A stretch of DNA of 64,000 nucleotides from Gammaproteobacteria bacterium (GTDB taxonomy: Bacteria; Pseudomonadota; Gammaproteobacteria; Pseudomonadales; Azotimanducaceae), in the NCBI GenBank assembly GCA_012960535.1, contig DUBB01000042.1:76735-140734 (forward strand), given 5' to 3'. Below the pieces are notes generated by a model that saw only the letters and a program-made list of their open reading frames with translations, made no database searches and was not told the DNA's origin. The stretch's first letter is position 1; each line of letters begins with the position of its first letter. Positions 54,371 to 62,971 of the stretch are shown here, one piece after another. Both the position numbers and the translations under genes were made by a program.

Positions 54371-55276
54371 CTAACCCAGGACCAGTTGTTCTACCGTGCG
54401 CCAGCCCGAGGTTGAATTCATGTCCAGCTTTACCGGGATAATTATAATGTGATCAACTCCCTGGGTACGCTGTGCCTGGTAGCGTTCACGAATGCGATCA
54501 ACACTACCCCAGGCAATCAGTGCATCGATGAAATGGTCTGCGCCACCGTCCGCAAAATCAGCGTCAGCAAAGCCCCGCTCGCGCCATGCCCTGTGATAAT
54601 TGGTAAGCGGCATATATATGGCGATCGCCTTTCGAGCCATATCACGAGCCTGTGCGGGATCCTCTATAAAAACGCTGGGCTGCATCAAGATGAGTTTCCC
54701 GTCACCCAGTCTGTGTTTCGCTTCAGCGCTGTAATCGAGCGTTTGCAGATAGGTAAATGCGCCATCGAGTCTGTTGCCGGCAAATGCCATTAATTTAGGA
54801 CCATGGGCGGCTAAGAACCTGGGAACATGGCCCGACTGCGGAAACATGAGTTCCGCCTCATCAAAACGATCTATAAAATCATTCATCTTCTTCAGCGGAG
54901 CCAACCAGTCATGCCCCCGCGGAGCGTTACCCACTTTATTGGATAATCCCAGGCCAAGGTCAAACCGGTCCCCATAACCATCTGCCAGCGAATAAGCTGC
55001 CGCCTTGGTTGCCCGTGCGTCGCGCACATAGACGTTGGCAATGGCTGTGCCAACCCTGACGTTGCGGGTAGCACCAAGAATTAAAGCACAGGTGACGAAC
55101 GGGTCCCGGCCATACAGCTCTGGAACCCAGATCGTATCAATGCCCGCTTCTTCTGCTCCGCGAGCGTAGGCAGCCAGCTGTTGATTGTCCATTCTGTCTG
55201 CCGGGCACATAACGCCGTATTCAACTGAAGTTGGTGCGGATTTTGAATGCTGCACAGAAGCTGTTGATTCACTCAT
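54371..55276 (-). CDS. LLM-class flavin-dependent oxidoreductase
   Basis: A 301-residue TIM-barrel protein of the luciferase-like monooxygenase / F420-dependent reductase group: AARGAEEAGIDTIWVPELYGRDPF-like N-terminal strand-helix, RNVRVGTAIANVYVRDARATKAAAYSLAD, and GDRFDLGLGLSN typical of the class. It may use FMN or F420; most gammaproteobacteria lack F420, so FMN is more likely. Substrate unknown. TTCACTCATATCACATTCC region before the start gives AAGGAATG as ribosome site on the minus strand. Confidence 0.85.
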   Translation of the reverse strand: MSESTASVQHSKSAPTSVEYGVMCPADRMDNQQLAAYARGAEEAGIDTIWVPELYGRDPFVTCALILGATRNVRVGTAIANVYVRDARATKAAAYSLADGYGDRFDLGLGLSNKVGNAPRGHDWLAPLKKMNDFIDRFDEAELMFPQSGHVPRFLAAHGPKLMAFAGNRLDGAFTYLQTLDYSAEAKHRLGDGKLILMQPSVFIEDPAQARDMARKAIAIYMPLTNYHRAWRERGFADADFADGGADHFIDALIAWGSVDRIRERYQAQRTQGVDHIIIIPVKLDMNSTSGWRTVEQLVLG

Positions 55277-55794
55277 ATCACATTCCTTTTTATTATCTCG
55301 TTGTTCAAGACTTGCTATCCTACTGATCTTATCAGGCTGAGTCCTTAGCAGGCTATCTGGTTACAGAGCTATCTACGCTTTGCAATGGGCGCCGAAAACA
55401 CCCGCTAGATAACCCGTTAAATACCGGCTCAACAGCACCTGCCCTGCACAACCCATTCACCTGGCCCGCTGCAGCGACCCAGCTTTGATCTACCTGGGTG
55501 AACTGTGAACGTTATTATGAACATCTACCTGGCTCTAACCTGCCAGAGAATCGCGCCGCTCGCACCCCTGCCACCACACAGGCCACTTATCGCTGACCAT
55601 GATTATCCCTGCGCGGCGATTCAAATTCGGCCCTAAAACAAAACCCCGGTGCCCAATCAGGTTGCGAACAAGACGCTCCAACGGACAAAACAAGGTTCCA
55701 GTGCGCCCAAAAAACCCATTATCCCCAAATGCTTAATGGTATACACTTAACCCTCGCAGTGAATGGCCAATGAAACATCAAACAGATAAGCTTG
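55277..55794. other. Intergenic region, no gene seen
   Basis: About 520 bases between two divergent genes. Reading both strands shows no coding frame with family likeness and no clear RNA structure. It should hold promoters for the LLM gene and the cyclase-like gene. Confidence 0.5.
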
Positions 55795-56403
55795 ATGCCT
55801 ATGACCGATAAAACCCTTTTCGACTATCTCCGCGAACTCGTCTCGCAGGGTATCGACCCCAAAGACCGGGAAACAGAGATATGGGCGGCCTACGGACAGG
55901 AAGTGGCCATATTTGTGCTCGATTCAGTCGGCTTTTCAAGAACCACCGAGTCCAGTGGAATTGTTCATTTCCTGTCCAAGATGATGCAGATGCGCGAACG
56001 GGTCATGCCGGTGTTTGATGCATTCAAGCCCATTCACCTGAGGCTTGCAGCAGATAATATTTTTGCAGCATTCAGGAGCGCAGATGATGCCATTAGCGCA
56101 GCAGTCCAGGTTCAGGCGGCCTTGAAATCCAGCGGCATCATGCTCAATCAGGACGAGCCTTTTCAGGCCTGTATCGGCATTGGCTTCGGCAAGCTGCTAT
56201 TCTCGCAGACGCTGGAGGGGTATTTTGGCGATGAGATGAATCTGGCATCCAAGCTGGGAGAAGACGTTGCCAAGGGTGGTGAAATCCTCATCACAACGCG
56301 TGCCTGGAGTTGTGCCCAAAATCAAGATGCCAGCCGAGTGCGTCAGCGCCAGCTGGAAATCGCCGGCATGTCAATTAGCTACTTCGCCCTCGACGTCCCC
56401 TGA
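55795..56403 (+). CDS. Stand-alone class III adenylate/guanylate cyclase-like domain protein
   Basis: A 202-residue cytoplasmic protein that is little more than one nucleotide cyclase homology domain. VAIFVLDSVGFSRT (about residue 37) holds the first metal-binding aspartate position, LAADNIFAAF the second aspartate, and GIGFGKLLFSQTLEGYFGDEMNLASKLGEDVAKGGEILIT the typical loop and beta end. The substrate-lysine and transition-state arginine positions are not clearly present, so it may be a degenerate or regulatory domain. Start is ATG 55795; ATG 55801 is equally possible. Confidence 0.72.
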   Translation: MPMTDKTLFDYLRELVSQGIDPKDRETEIWAAYGQEVAIFVLDSVGFSRTTESSGIVHFLSKMMQMRERVMPVFDAFKPIHLRLAADNIFAAFRSADDAISAAVQVQAALKSSGIMLNQDEPFQACIGIGFGKLLFSQTLEGYFGDEMNLASKLGEDVAKGGEILITTRAWSCAQNQDASRVRQRQLEIAGMSISYFALDVP

Positions 56404-56635
56404 TACGCTGTGATAACACCACTAAATAGGTATTGAACGTCAATATTTACTATTATATATATTAAAATCATTGGCTTATATCAGGTTTAAAATGTTTTAC
56501 ATACACTCAATCTATTAACCGTGACGCCGGTCCGTAATCGAGCGAACAACGTCGTGTCAGAGCAGTCGTTCTTCTATGTGGACTGCCCGGCGCGGGTCGT
56601 TCAGCTTGGGAATGTGTCGCCACAAATTTTGATTA
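56404..56635. other. Intergenic region with AT-rich part and GC-rich UGA-interrupted frame
   Basis: The left half (56404-56520) is AT-rich and holds nothing recognised. The right half (56520-56631) is GC-richer and, read on the minus strand just past the tRNA-Sec, gives an open stretch (WRHIPKLNDPRRAVHIEERLL) stopped by a TGA at 56557-56559 and then continuing to a TAA. It may be a gene remnant; no start or family is evident. Confidence 0.3.
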
Positions 56636-56725
56636 CAGTAACGCTTGGAATCGAACCAAAGGCATTCTTTACGAAACCTCATTGCTTTTGAAGAGCAAGA
56701 CAGAGACCACCCTGCTTACGCTACC
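56636..56725 (-). tRNA. selC: tRNA-Sec (anticodon TCA)
   Basis: Reading leftwards from 56725, the sequence folds as a selenocysteine tRNA: acceptor GGTAGCG with CGTTACT, a 6-base-pair D stem (GCAGGG with CTCTGT) with the 4-base loop TGGT, an anticodon arm TTGCT-CTTCAAA-AGCAA with anticodon TCA at 56691-56689, a long variable arm (GGTTTC with GAATGCC, loop GTAAA), and a T arm with loop TTCGATT. The 6-base-pair D stem with 4-base loop and long variable arm are diagnostic for bacterial tRNA-Sec and align base for base in spacing with E. coli selC. It reads UGA. Two odd points: the acceptor plus T stem adds to 12 pairs (7/5 or 8/4) rather than 13, and no CCA is encoded (TAA follows G73). It lies 181 bases downstream of the selD fusion on the same strand. 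Confidence 0.88.
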
Positions 56726-56906
56726 AATTCTATTTTACACCAAAGCCCACCCAATTAACTATTGCTCGTAACGCTTTGCTATTGTTGGGACACACTGCTT
56801 TGCTGCCTAGCCTGGCCGCTGCCCTGCCCAGCTTGCAATGTGAGCAAGGTGCAATTTTGCAAACCCTGGAGTGATAGTTTCGAGCAGTCGTGCTCGCCCC
56901 TACCTT

Positions 56907-59135
56907 CTAATACTCAGACAACAAGATCATCGGTGAACCCTTTGTTACTTTGCCTATCACTGATGCTGCATAACCCGCCTGTTTAAGCGCCGTCAGGCAG
57001 GCGGCAACTCTATCAGCAGGAATTCCCGCCAGTAATCCGCCGGAAGTCTGCGGATCAAAAAGCAGTTCAAATTTCGCATAACTATCCAGATCAACGGGCG
57101 AAACCTGAGTTAACTGCAGTAAAGCACTCTGCCTGTTGGCCTCATGTAAGGTGCTTTTTATACCCTCGACAGCAATCGTATTAACAGCGCCAGGCAGCAC
57201 CGGGATAGATGCTATTTCGATTTCCGCCGTCATATTACTGGCGATGAGCATTTCTCCCAGGTGACCTGCCAGGCCGAACCCAGTCACATCCGTCATAGCA
57301 TGGACATCGTGGGCTAGAAAAATACCGGCGGCACGCCGACTGGACTGACTCATTGCATCTATCGCTGACTGAATATACCGGCCCTCTACCTTGCCCTGCA
57401 TATTTGCAGCAAACAGGGTGCCTATACCCAGCGGTTGGCTCAAAATCAGCACATCATCTTGCCGCAACCCTGATTTACGGACCTCGGCGCCCTCTGCTAC
57501 TAAACCATTCACAGCAAACCCAACTGACAACTCCATGCCCTCACTACTATGGCCACCTATCAATACCCCACCCTCGTCGGCAATCTGATCAAGCGCGCCA
57601 CTCAGCAGCTGGCGCAACAGATTACGAGAGGGTCGGGGCTTGGCAAATGGCAAGCTCAGGTTTGCCATCAACGTGGCGACCGTGCCCCCCATCGCATAGA
57701 TATCGCTGACAGCATGGATCACGGCTATCCTGGCCAGTAGATAGGGGTCATCTAAAAAAGAGCGAAAAGAGTCGATGGAGTGCAGCAGGTAATATCCAGC
57801 TGGGGGAGAGAACAATGCTGCATCGTCCCTTGCTGAATCCGGTGCCAGTTCCTTGAGCACTTCATTGAGAATTTCCGAGGTGACTTTTGATCCGCAACCT
57901 CCACATTGCATCTGATCATCAAATTCAGCCAGCAGGCCCGACTTCTTATCGGTTTCTGCCATGGCCGGCAAAAAACGAAACCGATCCATAAATCGTCGAT
58001 CGATCCAATCCTTCCAGGTCCAGCAGAGTGAGCCCTGAGCAACAAAGGCCCCCTTGGCAGCGACCGCGCTGCGTTTGCCAGTGGAAATCAAAGATAGAAA
58101 AGATCGCTGTGGTTTAAAGGCCCGAGTGCCACCTCCTTGCATAAAACTAACGATATTTCGAAATAACGGCTCGCCCTGACGTACCGCAAAAACACCCGCC
58201 TTGGGCCTTGGATAGTCAACTACCTGGACCGTGTCACCTGCACCAAAAATATGCGGATGACTGAGGCTTTGCAGACTGGCATTAACAGCCATATAGCCAT
58301 TGTCATCGGTTGCAACACCGGCACCGGCTAACCATCGCTGCGGAGCTGCATTAGTCACCCAGAACACCTTCTGCGCTTTTATCGCCGAGCCTGTGTCTGA
58401 AGTTAACACACCCTGCTCAAACTCAGCCGCTGTAAAGTTCTCGTGCAAGACGATATGAGCATCATCCAACTCCCGCCTGAAACGTCGCCTTATCGCCGAG
58501 GAATAACCTGGCAGCAGACCCGGTGGCGAAGTACATAGATGTATCTGACCTCCCAGCTGGCTTATCCTGCCTGGCTGCTCTGCCTGAAGACGGTGCGCTA
58601 TGGACAGACACAGCTCTACCCCCGCAGCACCCCCACCAACCACAGCGATGGCGCCAACCGTGTCCCGCTCTGCTAGAAACCCCTTCCATTGCGCTATAAA
58701 CGAGCCTATCGGCTTTACAGCAATCAAGTCAGGAGATGTACTGCGCAAATCCGCCAAATCAGGTGTAATACCGATATCAATGGATAGTACGTCGAACTCA
58801 ATAGGGGGTCGACCAGTCATGTAAACTTTATTGGCCTGAGGATCGAGACCCGTCACACTACCCTGGATAAGCCCTGCCCCGGCAAACCGGCACAGCGGAT
58901 CCAACTCAATGTGGATTTCCTCTTCGCCATAATGACCTGCGACATAGCCCGGTAACATGCCTGAATAAGGGGTTCGTCGATCTGGGCTTATTAAGGTCAC
59001 CTGCAGGCCGGGAACGGGATTCATGCCCAGCAGGCGCAGCACAATGACATGGCTATGGCCACCACCAAGCAAAACCAGATGCCGGGCAATTGGGCCAACT
59101 GTGTTCACGAAGGATTTTCCATGTTGGCACGACAA
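56907..59135 (-). CDS. selD: Fused pyridine nucleotide-disulfide oxidoreductase-like protein and selenophosphate synthetase SelD
   Basis: A 742-residue fusion. The N-terminal part (about 1-390) is a two-Rossmann flavoprotein of the NDH-2-like type: HLVLLGGGHSHVIVLRLLG, the second nucleotide site AIAVVGGGAAGVELCLS and HIFGAGDTVQ. The C-terminal part (about 395-742) is SelD, which makes selenophosphate from selenide and ATP: the active site has QCGGCGSKV with the catalytic cysteine (not Sec) and lysine, then HSIDSFRSFLDDPYLLARIAVIHAVSDIYAMGG and MTDVTGFGLAGHL. This fusion is known in several bacteria and the flavoprotein part is presumed to supply reduced selenium. The start overlaps the alpha/beta hydrolase gene by 31 bases. 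Confidence 0.94.
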   Translation of the reverse strand: MSCQHGKSFVNTVGPIARHLVLLGGGHSHVIVLRLLGMNPVPGLQVTLISPDRRTPYSGMLPGYVAGHYGEEEIHIELDPLCRFAGAGLIQGSVTGLDPQANKVYMTGRPPIEFDVLSIDIGITPDLADLRSTSPDLIAVKPIGSFIAQWKGFLAERDTVGAIAVVGGGAAGVELCLSIAHRLQAEQPGRISQLGGQIHLCTSPPGLLPGYSSAIRRRFRRELDDAHIVLHENFTAAEFEQGVLTSDTGSAIKAQKVFWVTNAAPQRWLAGAGVATDDNGYMAVNASLQSLSHPHIFGAGDTVQVVDYPRPKAGVFAVRQGEPLFRNIVSFMQGGGTRAFKPQRSFLSLISTGKRSAVAAKGAFVAQGSLCWTWKDWIDRRFMDRFRFLPAMAETDKKSGLLAEFDDQMQCGGCGSKVTSEILNEVLKELAPDSARDDAALFSPPAGYYLLHSIDSFRSFLDDPYLLARIAVIHAVSDIYAMGGTVATLMANLSLPFAKPRPSRNLLRQLLSGALDQIADEGGVLIGGHSSEGMELSVGFAVNGLVAEGAEVRKSGLRQDDVLILSQPLGIGTLFAANMQGKVEGRYIQSAIDAMSQSSRRAAGIFLAHDVHAMTDVTGFGLAGHLGEMLIASNMTAEIEIASIPVLPGAVNTIAVEGIKSTLHEANRQSALLQLTQVSPVDLDSYAKFELLFDPQTSGGLLAGIPADRVAACLTALKQAGYAASVIGKVTKGSPMILLSEY

Positions 59136-60016
59136 TAATCGCCAAGTTCATTAATTGCCTGATCGGCTTCGGGTATACGCCCGGCAAAGAGGTGGAACAC
59201 ATGCACCATTTTAGGCCAGACCTTGAGTGCTGCTGAGCCGCCCAGTTCGATCACTTTATCGACCAGGCTCTCAGAGTCGCTATTGAGAATTTCAGTGCTA
59301 CCGACATGAACCAGCATCGGTGGCAAATCATTCAAGTCAGCAAACAAGGGAGAAGCCAGTGGCGCTGTCGCTTCTCTGCCGGAGAGATAACACTCAGCCC
59401 AGGCCGCCAGCGCCGACCGGGTCAGCATTGGATCAGCGGCCTTATTGCCAATATAGGATTTCCCGCTGAGCGTTAAATCAACCCAGGGTGAGATCAAAAT
59501 TGCGGCTGCCGGCAGGTCGGAGCCTAAATTCTTCAGGTTAAGCAGCGTTGCCAGAGCCAGTCCGCCGCCGGCTGAATCACCGCCTATCACTATTTTATCA
59601 GCAGCGTAACCTTGACTAAGCAGCCACTCAAATACTGCGGTAGCGTCTTCCAAAGCCCCTGGAAATGGCGTTTCCGGGGCTAGTCGGTAGTTAACCATGA
59701 GTACCCGCATGCCACTGGCTCTGGCAAGGCGCCAGGACAAATTGCGATGCCCTACGGCATCGCCCATCACATAACCGCCACCATGGAAATATAACAGTAC
59801 AGACGAGGTGTTCGCTTGTTCGGGGCTAACCCACTCGCAGCTGACCTGGTTAACCTGGCACGCTTCAAAGGCGATGCCCGCCGGTGCTTTCGGCATTAAA
59901 TTGCTGGCGCCCGCCATCTGCTCTCTGAAAGCTTTCACATCAGCTGCCTTATCCGGCAATTGTGGTTTAACTGTTCTTCTGATAACAAAATTCATCAGCG
60001 CTGCGCGAATACTCAT
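59105..60016 (-). CDS. Alpha/beta hydrolase, HSL/GDXG family
   Basis: A 303-residue esterase of the hormone-sensitive lipase group: oxyanion motif YFHGGGYVMGD, nucleophile GDSAGGGLAL, and the late acid and histidine region (LVHVGSTEILNSDS; VHVFHLFAG). It hydrolyses short acyl esters in the cytoplasm. The end overlaps the selD-fusion start, so they are likely co-transcribed although no functional link to selenium is obvious. Confidence 0.9.
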   Translation of the reverse strand: MSIRAALMNFVIRRTVKPQLPDKAADVKAFREQMAGASNLMPKAPAGIAFEACQVNQVSCEWVSPEQANTSSVLLYFHGGGYVMGDAVGHRNLSWRLARASGMRVLMVNYRLAPETPFPGALEDATAVFEWLLSQGYAADKIVIGGDSAGGGLALATLLNLKNLGSDLPAAAILISPWVDLTLSGKSYIGNKAADPMLTRSALAAWAECYLSGREATAPLASPLFADLNDLPPMLVHVGSTEILNSDSESLVDKVIELGGSAALKVWPKMVHVFHLFAGRIPEADQAINELGDYCRANMENPS

Positions 60017-60119
60017 AAGGTCAACTCAATTTTCTCGAAGAAACGCTATGATACTACTGAACTCGATGTAAATTGCACTAACCGCACAACTACTTGATCC
60101 TCCTAAGTTGAGTCAATAT

Positions 60120-60998
60120 ATGATCAATAATCCGGATACCAGAAAACGTAGCGCGGATGCATACTGGGCCATCAGGAGCAATCCCCTGCTAGACACTCTT
60201 GATAACCGATTCCCGGCTGCCCAGTGGTACGCTGAATTGCCCCTATCCAATTTCGATATCTCCTGGCCTGCCCCGGATGACTGGAACCGCTTTCGACTCG
60301 GTATTCAATTTGAACGACTCTGGCAGACTGCTATTGCGCATATGAGCGGTTACCACCTGCTGGCAAGCAACCTTCCGGTTCGCCGGTTGCAGCGCACGCT
60401 GGGCGAGTTTGACATCATTGTTGACTGTAACGGGCGCATAGCGCACTGGGAACTTGCCGTCAAATTCTACCTCGGCAGGCACGATCTGGTTCAAGCCGGC
60501 AACTGGTTTGGCCCAAATCCCGAAGATCGCCTCGATCGAAAACTGAATCGATTACTGGATCATCAGCTGCAATTATCCGAATTACCCGAAGCAGAAACAC
60601 TGTTGAACGAGATGAACATAAAACCGATCACCCAGACCGCCTGCCTGGTTAAAGGCCGCTTGTTTTATCCCTGGCAGGAATTTCTAGATGGCACTGTTCA
60701 ATTCCCTGCCTGTGCCAACGCAGGTCACTTACGCGGCTGGTGGATGACCCTAGTCGATTTCAAATGCCTTTTTTCCAGCACCCGGGTTCGATGGGTTTAT
60801 CTCGAAAAACACCTTTGGCTTTCGCCAATAACTGCATCTGACAGTCTCACCCTATTGAACTATGCCCAGGCACTTGATCTATTGCAGACATCGTTAGGTA
60901 CCCAGACGACTCATGTCGCAATGATTGATCCCCTTGGGCAGGAAATCAGCCGAGGCTTTGTGGTCAGCCAGGACTGGCTAGAGCGAACCAGGCTTTGA
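60120..60998 (+). CDS. DUF1853-family protein
   Basis: A 292-residue protein of the DUF1853 family, known in gammaproteobacteria and without assigned function. Family-like features are RLGIQFERLWQTAI, GEFDIIVDCNGRIAHWELAVKFYLG, a nuclease-like strand order (E-x-K in HWELAVKF resembles PD-(D/E)XK cores), and LVKGRLFYPW. The nuclease resemblance is my inference. Start at ATG 60120; the frame is open from a TTG at 60108. Confidence 0.82.
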   Translation: MINNPDTRKRSADAYWAIRSNPLLDTLDNRFPAAQWYAELPLSNFDISWPAPDDWNRFRLGIQFERLWQTAIAHMSGYHLLASNLPVRRLQRTLGEFDIIVDCNGRIAHWELAVKFYLGRHDLVQAGNWFGPNPEDRLDRKLNRLLDHQLQLSELPEAETLLNEMNIKPITQTACLVKGRLFYPWQEFLDGTVQFPACANAGHLRGWWMTLVDFKCLFSSTRVRWVYLEKHLWLSPITASDSLTLLNYAQALDLLQTSLGTQTTHVAMIDPLGQEISRGFVVSQDWLERTRL

Positions 60999-61053
60999 GT
61001 TAAAACGGCTAAACGTAAAGCACCGTACCAGCTTGTGCCAGGTCCGATGCCCT

Positions 61054-62970
61054 TCAATCGATAATTGGATCACCGTCTTTATCAAGAACTACGTCCTGGA
61101 ACTGGAGTTCGTGCAGGGTTCGGTACAGACCATCAGCGGCTATCAATTCCTGGTGCGTGCCGTACTCCTTTACCTCACCCAGATGCAGCACCAATACATG
61201 GTTGGCTTCCTGAATAGTCTGCAGCCGATGGGCAATTAATATGGAAGTTCTACCCGCCATTAATTTACGCAAACCATCCTGAATAAGTATTTCTGTTTCC
61301 GTATCAATACTGGCAGTGGCCTCATCAAGAATAAGAATTTCAGGATCTGCAGCCAAGACGCGAGCGAATGCCAGCAGTTGACGCTGGCCCTGGGAAAGAT
61401 TGGCACCCCGTTCAACTAGCTGGGTATCGTAACCCTGTTCCAGCCTTTCAATGAACCAATGGGCATTAACTGTTTTCGCTGCTGCTATAGCCTTTTCACG
61501 GCTGATCTGTTCGTTACCCAGGGAAATATTATCTAAAATGGTGCCTGAAAAAATATGAAAATCCTGCAACACCACGCCGATTCTCTGGCGAACATCTCTT
61601 GAATGCAATTCATTTAAATCAATATCATCGAGGAATATCTGACCCGGGGGAAAATCATAAAAACGGCCCAGCAATCGAATCATGGTGCTCTTGCCAGAAC
61701 CGGTCGGCCCGACTATCGCCAGTTTTTCCCCTGCCTGCACAGTCACGCTGACACCCTTGAGGATAGGCGTACCGGGGGTATAGGAAAAATGCACATTGCG
61801 GAATTCAACCTTGCCGGCAAGTCGCTGGGGCAATTGCTTTGGATGCTCCGGTTCGTGAATCTGCTCATCCCAGTCCAGCGCCTGGAAAATACGTTCGCCG
61901 CTTGCCATAGCTCTAAACAGCACATTCAGCTGCTCACCGAGCATCACAACGGGCGTAAATAACATGTTCATGAACCGGGTAAACAAAATAACACCACCCA
62001 GAGACATAGCGTCCTGCACTACCGCACCGGCCCCATAGTAAATAATAATTCCCAGCCCAATGGAGGCGAGAGAGTCATTGAAGGCACCGTAAAAAGTCGC
62101 CAGGTCGATGGACTTGAATTCCTGAGTCAGGTTCTCTCTATTAATCCTGGTGTATTCTGATCTATTGCGATCCTGCCTCTGGCTCAGCTGTACAACCTGC
62201 ATACCCGACAGGTTTTCCTGAAGATACTGATTCAAAGCGGAAACGCTGTTCCTGACCCGCCGGAAAATATCTCTGGTTGCCCTTCTGAAATAGAATGTAG
62301 CCACACCAACAATAGGCACCAGCAATAATAAAATACCGGTCAGCTCCACACTGGTTGACAGCATAATAGTCAAGGCAACCAGAAACGGTACGAATTCACC
62401 CAGCAGACTGCCCATTCCTCGCAACATCTCATAGAGAGCTTCGACATCATTGGTCACACGGGTCATGATCCTTCCCACCGGAACACGGTCATAAAAAGAA
62501 CTGGGGCGACTCTCCAGGTGAGAAAACAGGTCCTGCCGCAAATCTCTTAAAGCCCGCACGATCGCATCAATCAAGGTCAACCTGTGCCAGTGACCGAGCA
62601 CGGCTGACAGACTCATCAAGACAAAGAAAACAGCACCGGCTGCATACAGAGGCGGCAATGCAAACAACGTCTCTACCGACCGAGTAAATTCGATCATGCC
62701 AAGATCCGGCATAACACTATTAGCATCACCCACGATGATATAGTCCACCAGCACTCTGCTGATCACCACTTCCATTACCACCAATGTGAAACTGGCGATT
62801 AACACCAGCACACCACTAACCAGCAATCTAATGCGGTAGGGTTTCAGCCACGAAACAATGCGTTTCAGTAAGTGAAAATTAAGTACTGCACCGGAAAGCT
62901 CAGCATCAAACATAGCATGATCGCGCTCTTTGCCGGTATTAGCGTTTTCAGGTTTAGTAATAGTATTCAT
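61054..62970 (-). CDS. ABC exporter half-transporter (MdlB/MsbA type)
   Basis: A 638-residue half ABC exporter: six helices in the N-terminal membrane domain (about 25-330), and a C-terminal nucleotide-binding domain with Walker A VGPTGSGKST, signature LSQGQRQLLAFARVLA, Walker B ILILDEATASID and the H-loop in LIAHRL. It starts two bases downstream-overlapping with the stop region of its partner gene (62972), the mdlA-mdlB order known from E. coli, where the two make a heterodimeric exporter. The long frame upstream of 62970 is shadow inside the partner gene. Substrate unknown; multidrug or lipid are usual. Confidence 0.92.
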   Translation of the reverse strand: MNTITKPENANTGKERDHAMFDAELSGAVLNFHLLKRIVSWLKPYRIRLLVSGVLVLIASFTLVVMEVVISRVLVDYIIVGDANSVMPDLGMIEFTRSVETLFALPPLYAAGAVFFVLMSLSAVLGHWHRLTLIDAIVRALRDLRQDLFSHLESRPSSFYDRVPVGRIMTRVTNDVEALYEMLRGMGSLLGEFVPFLVALTIMLSTSVELTGILLLLVPIVGVATFYFRRATRDIFRRVRNSVSALNQYLQENLSGMQVVQLSQRQDRNRSEYTRINRENLTQEFKSIDLATFYGAFNDSLASIGLGIIIYYGAGAVVQDAMSLGGVILFTRFMNMLFTPVVMLGEQLNVLFRAMASGERIFQALDWDEQIHEPEHPKQLPQRLAGKVEFRNVHFSYTPGTPILKGVSVTVQAGEKLAIVGPTGSGKSTMIRLLGRFYDFPPGQIFLDDIDLNELHSRDVRQRIGVVLQDFHIFSGTILDNISLGNEQISREKAIAAAKTVNAHWFIERLEQGYDTQLVERGANLSQGQRQLLAFARVLAADPEILILDEATASIDTETEILIQDGLRKLMAGRTSILIAHRLQTIQEANHVLVLHLGEVKEYGTHQELIAADGLYRTLHELQFQDVVLDKDGDPIID

Positions 62971-62971
62971 C

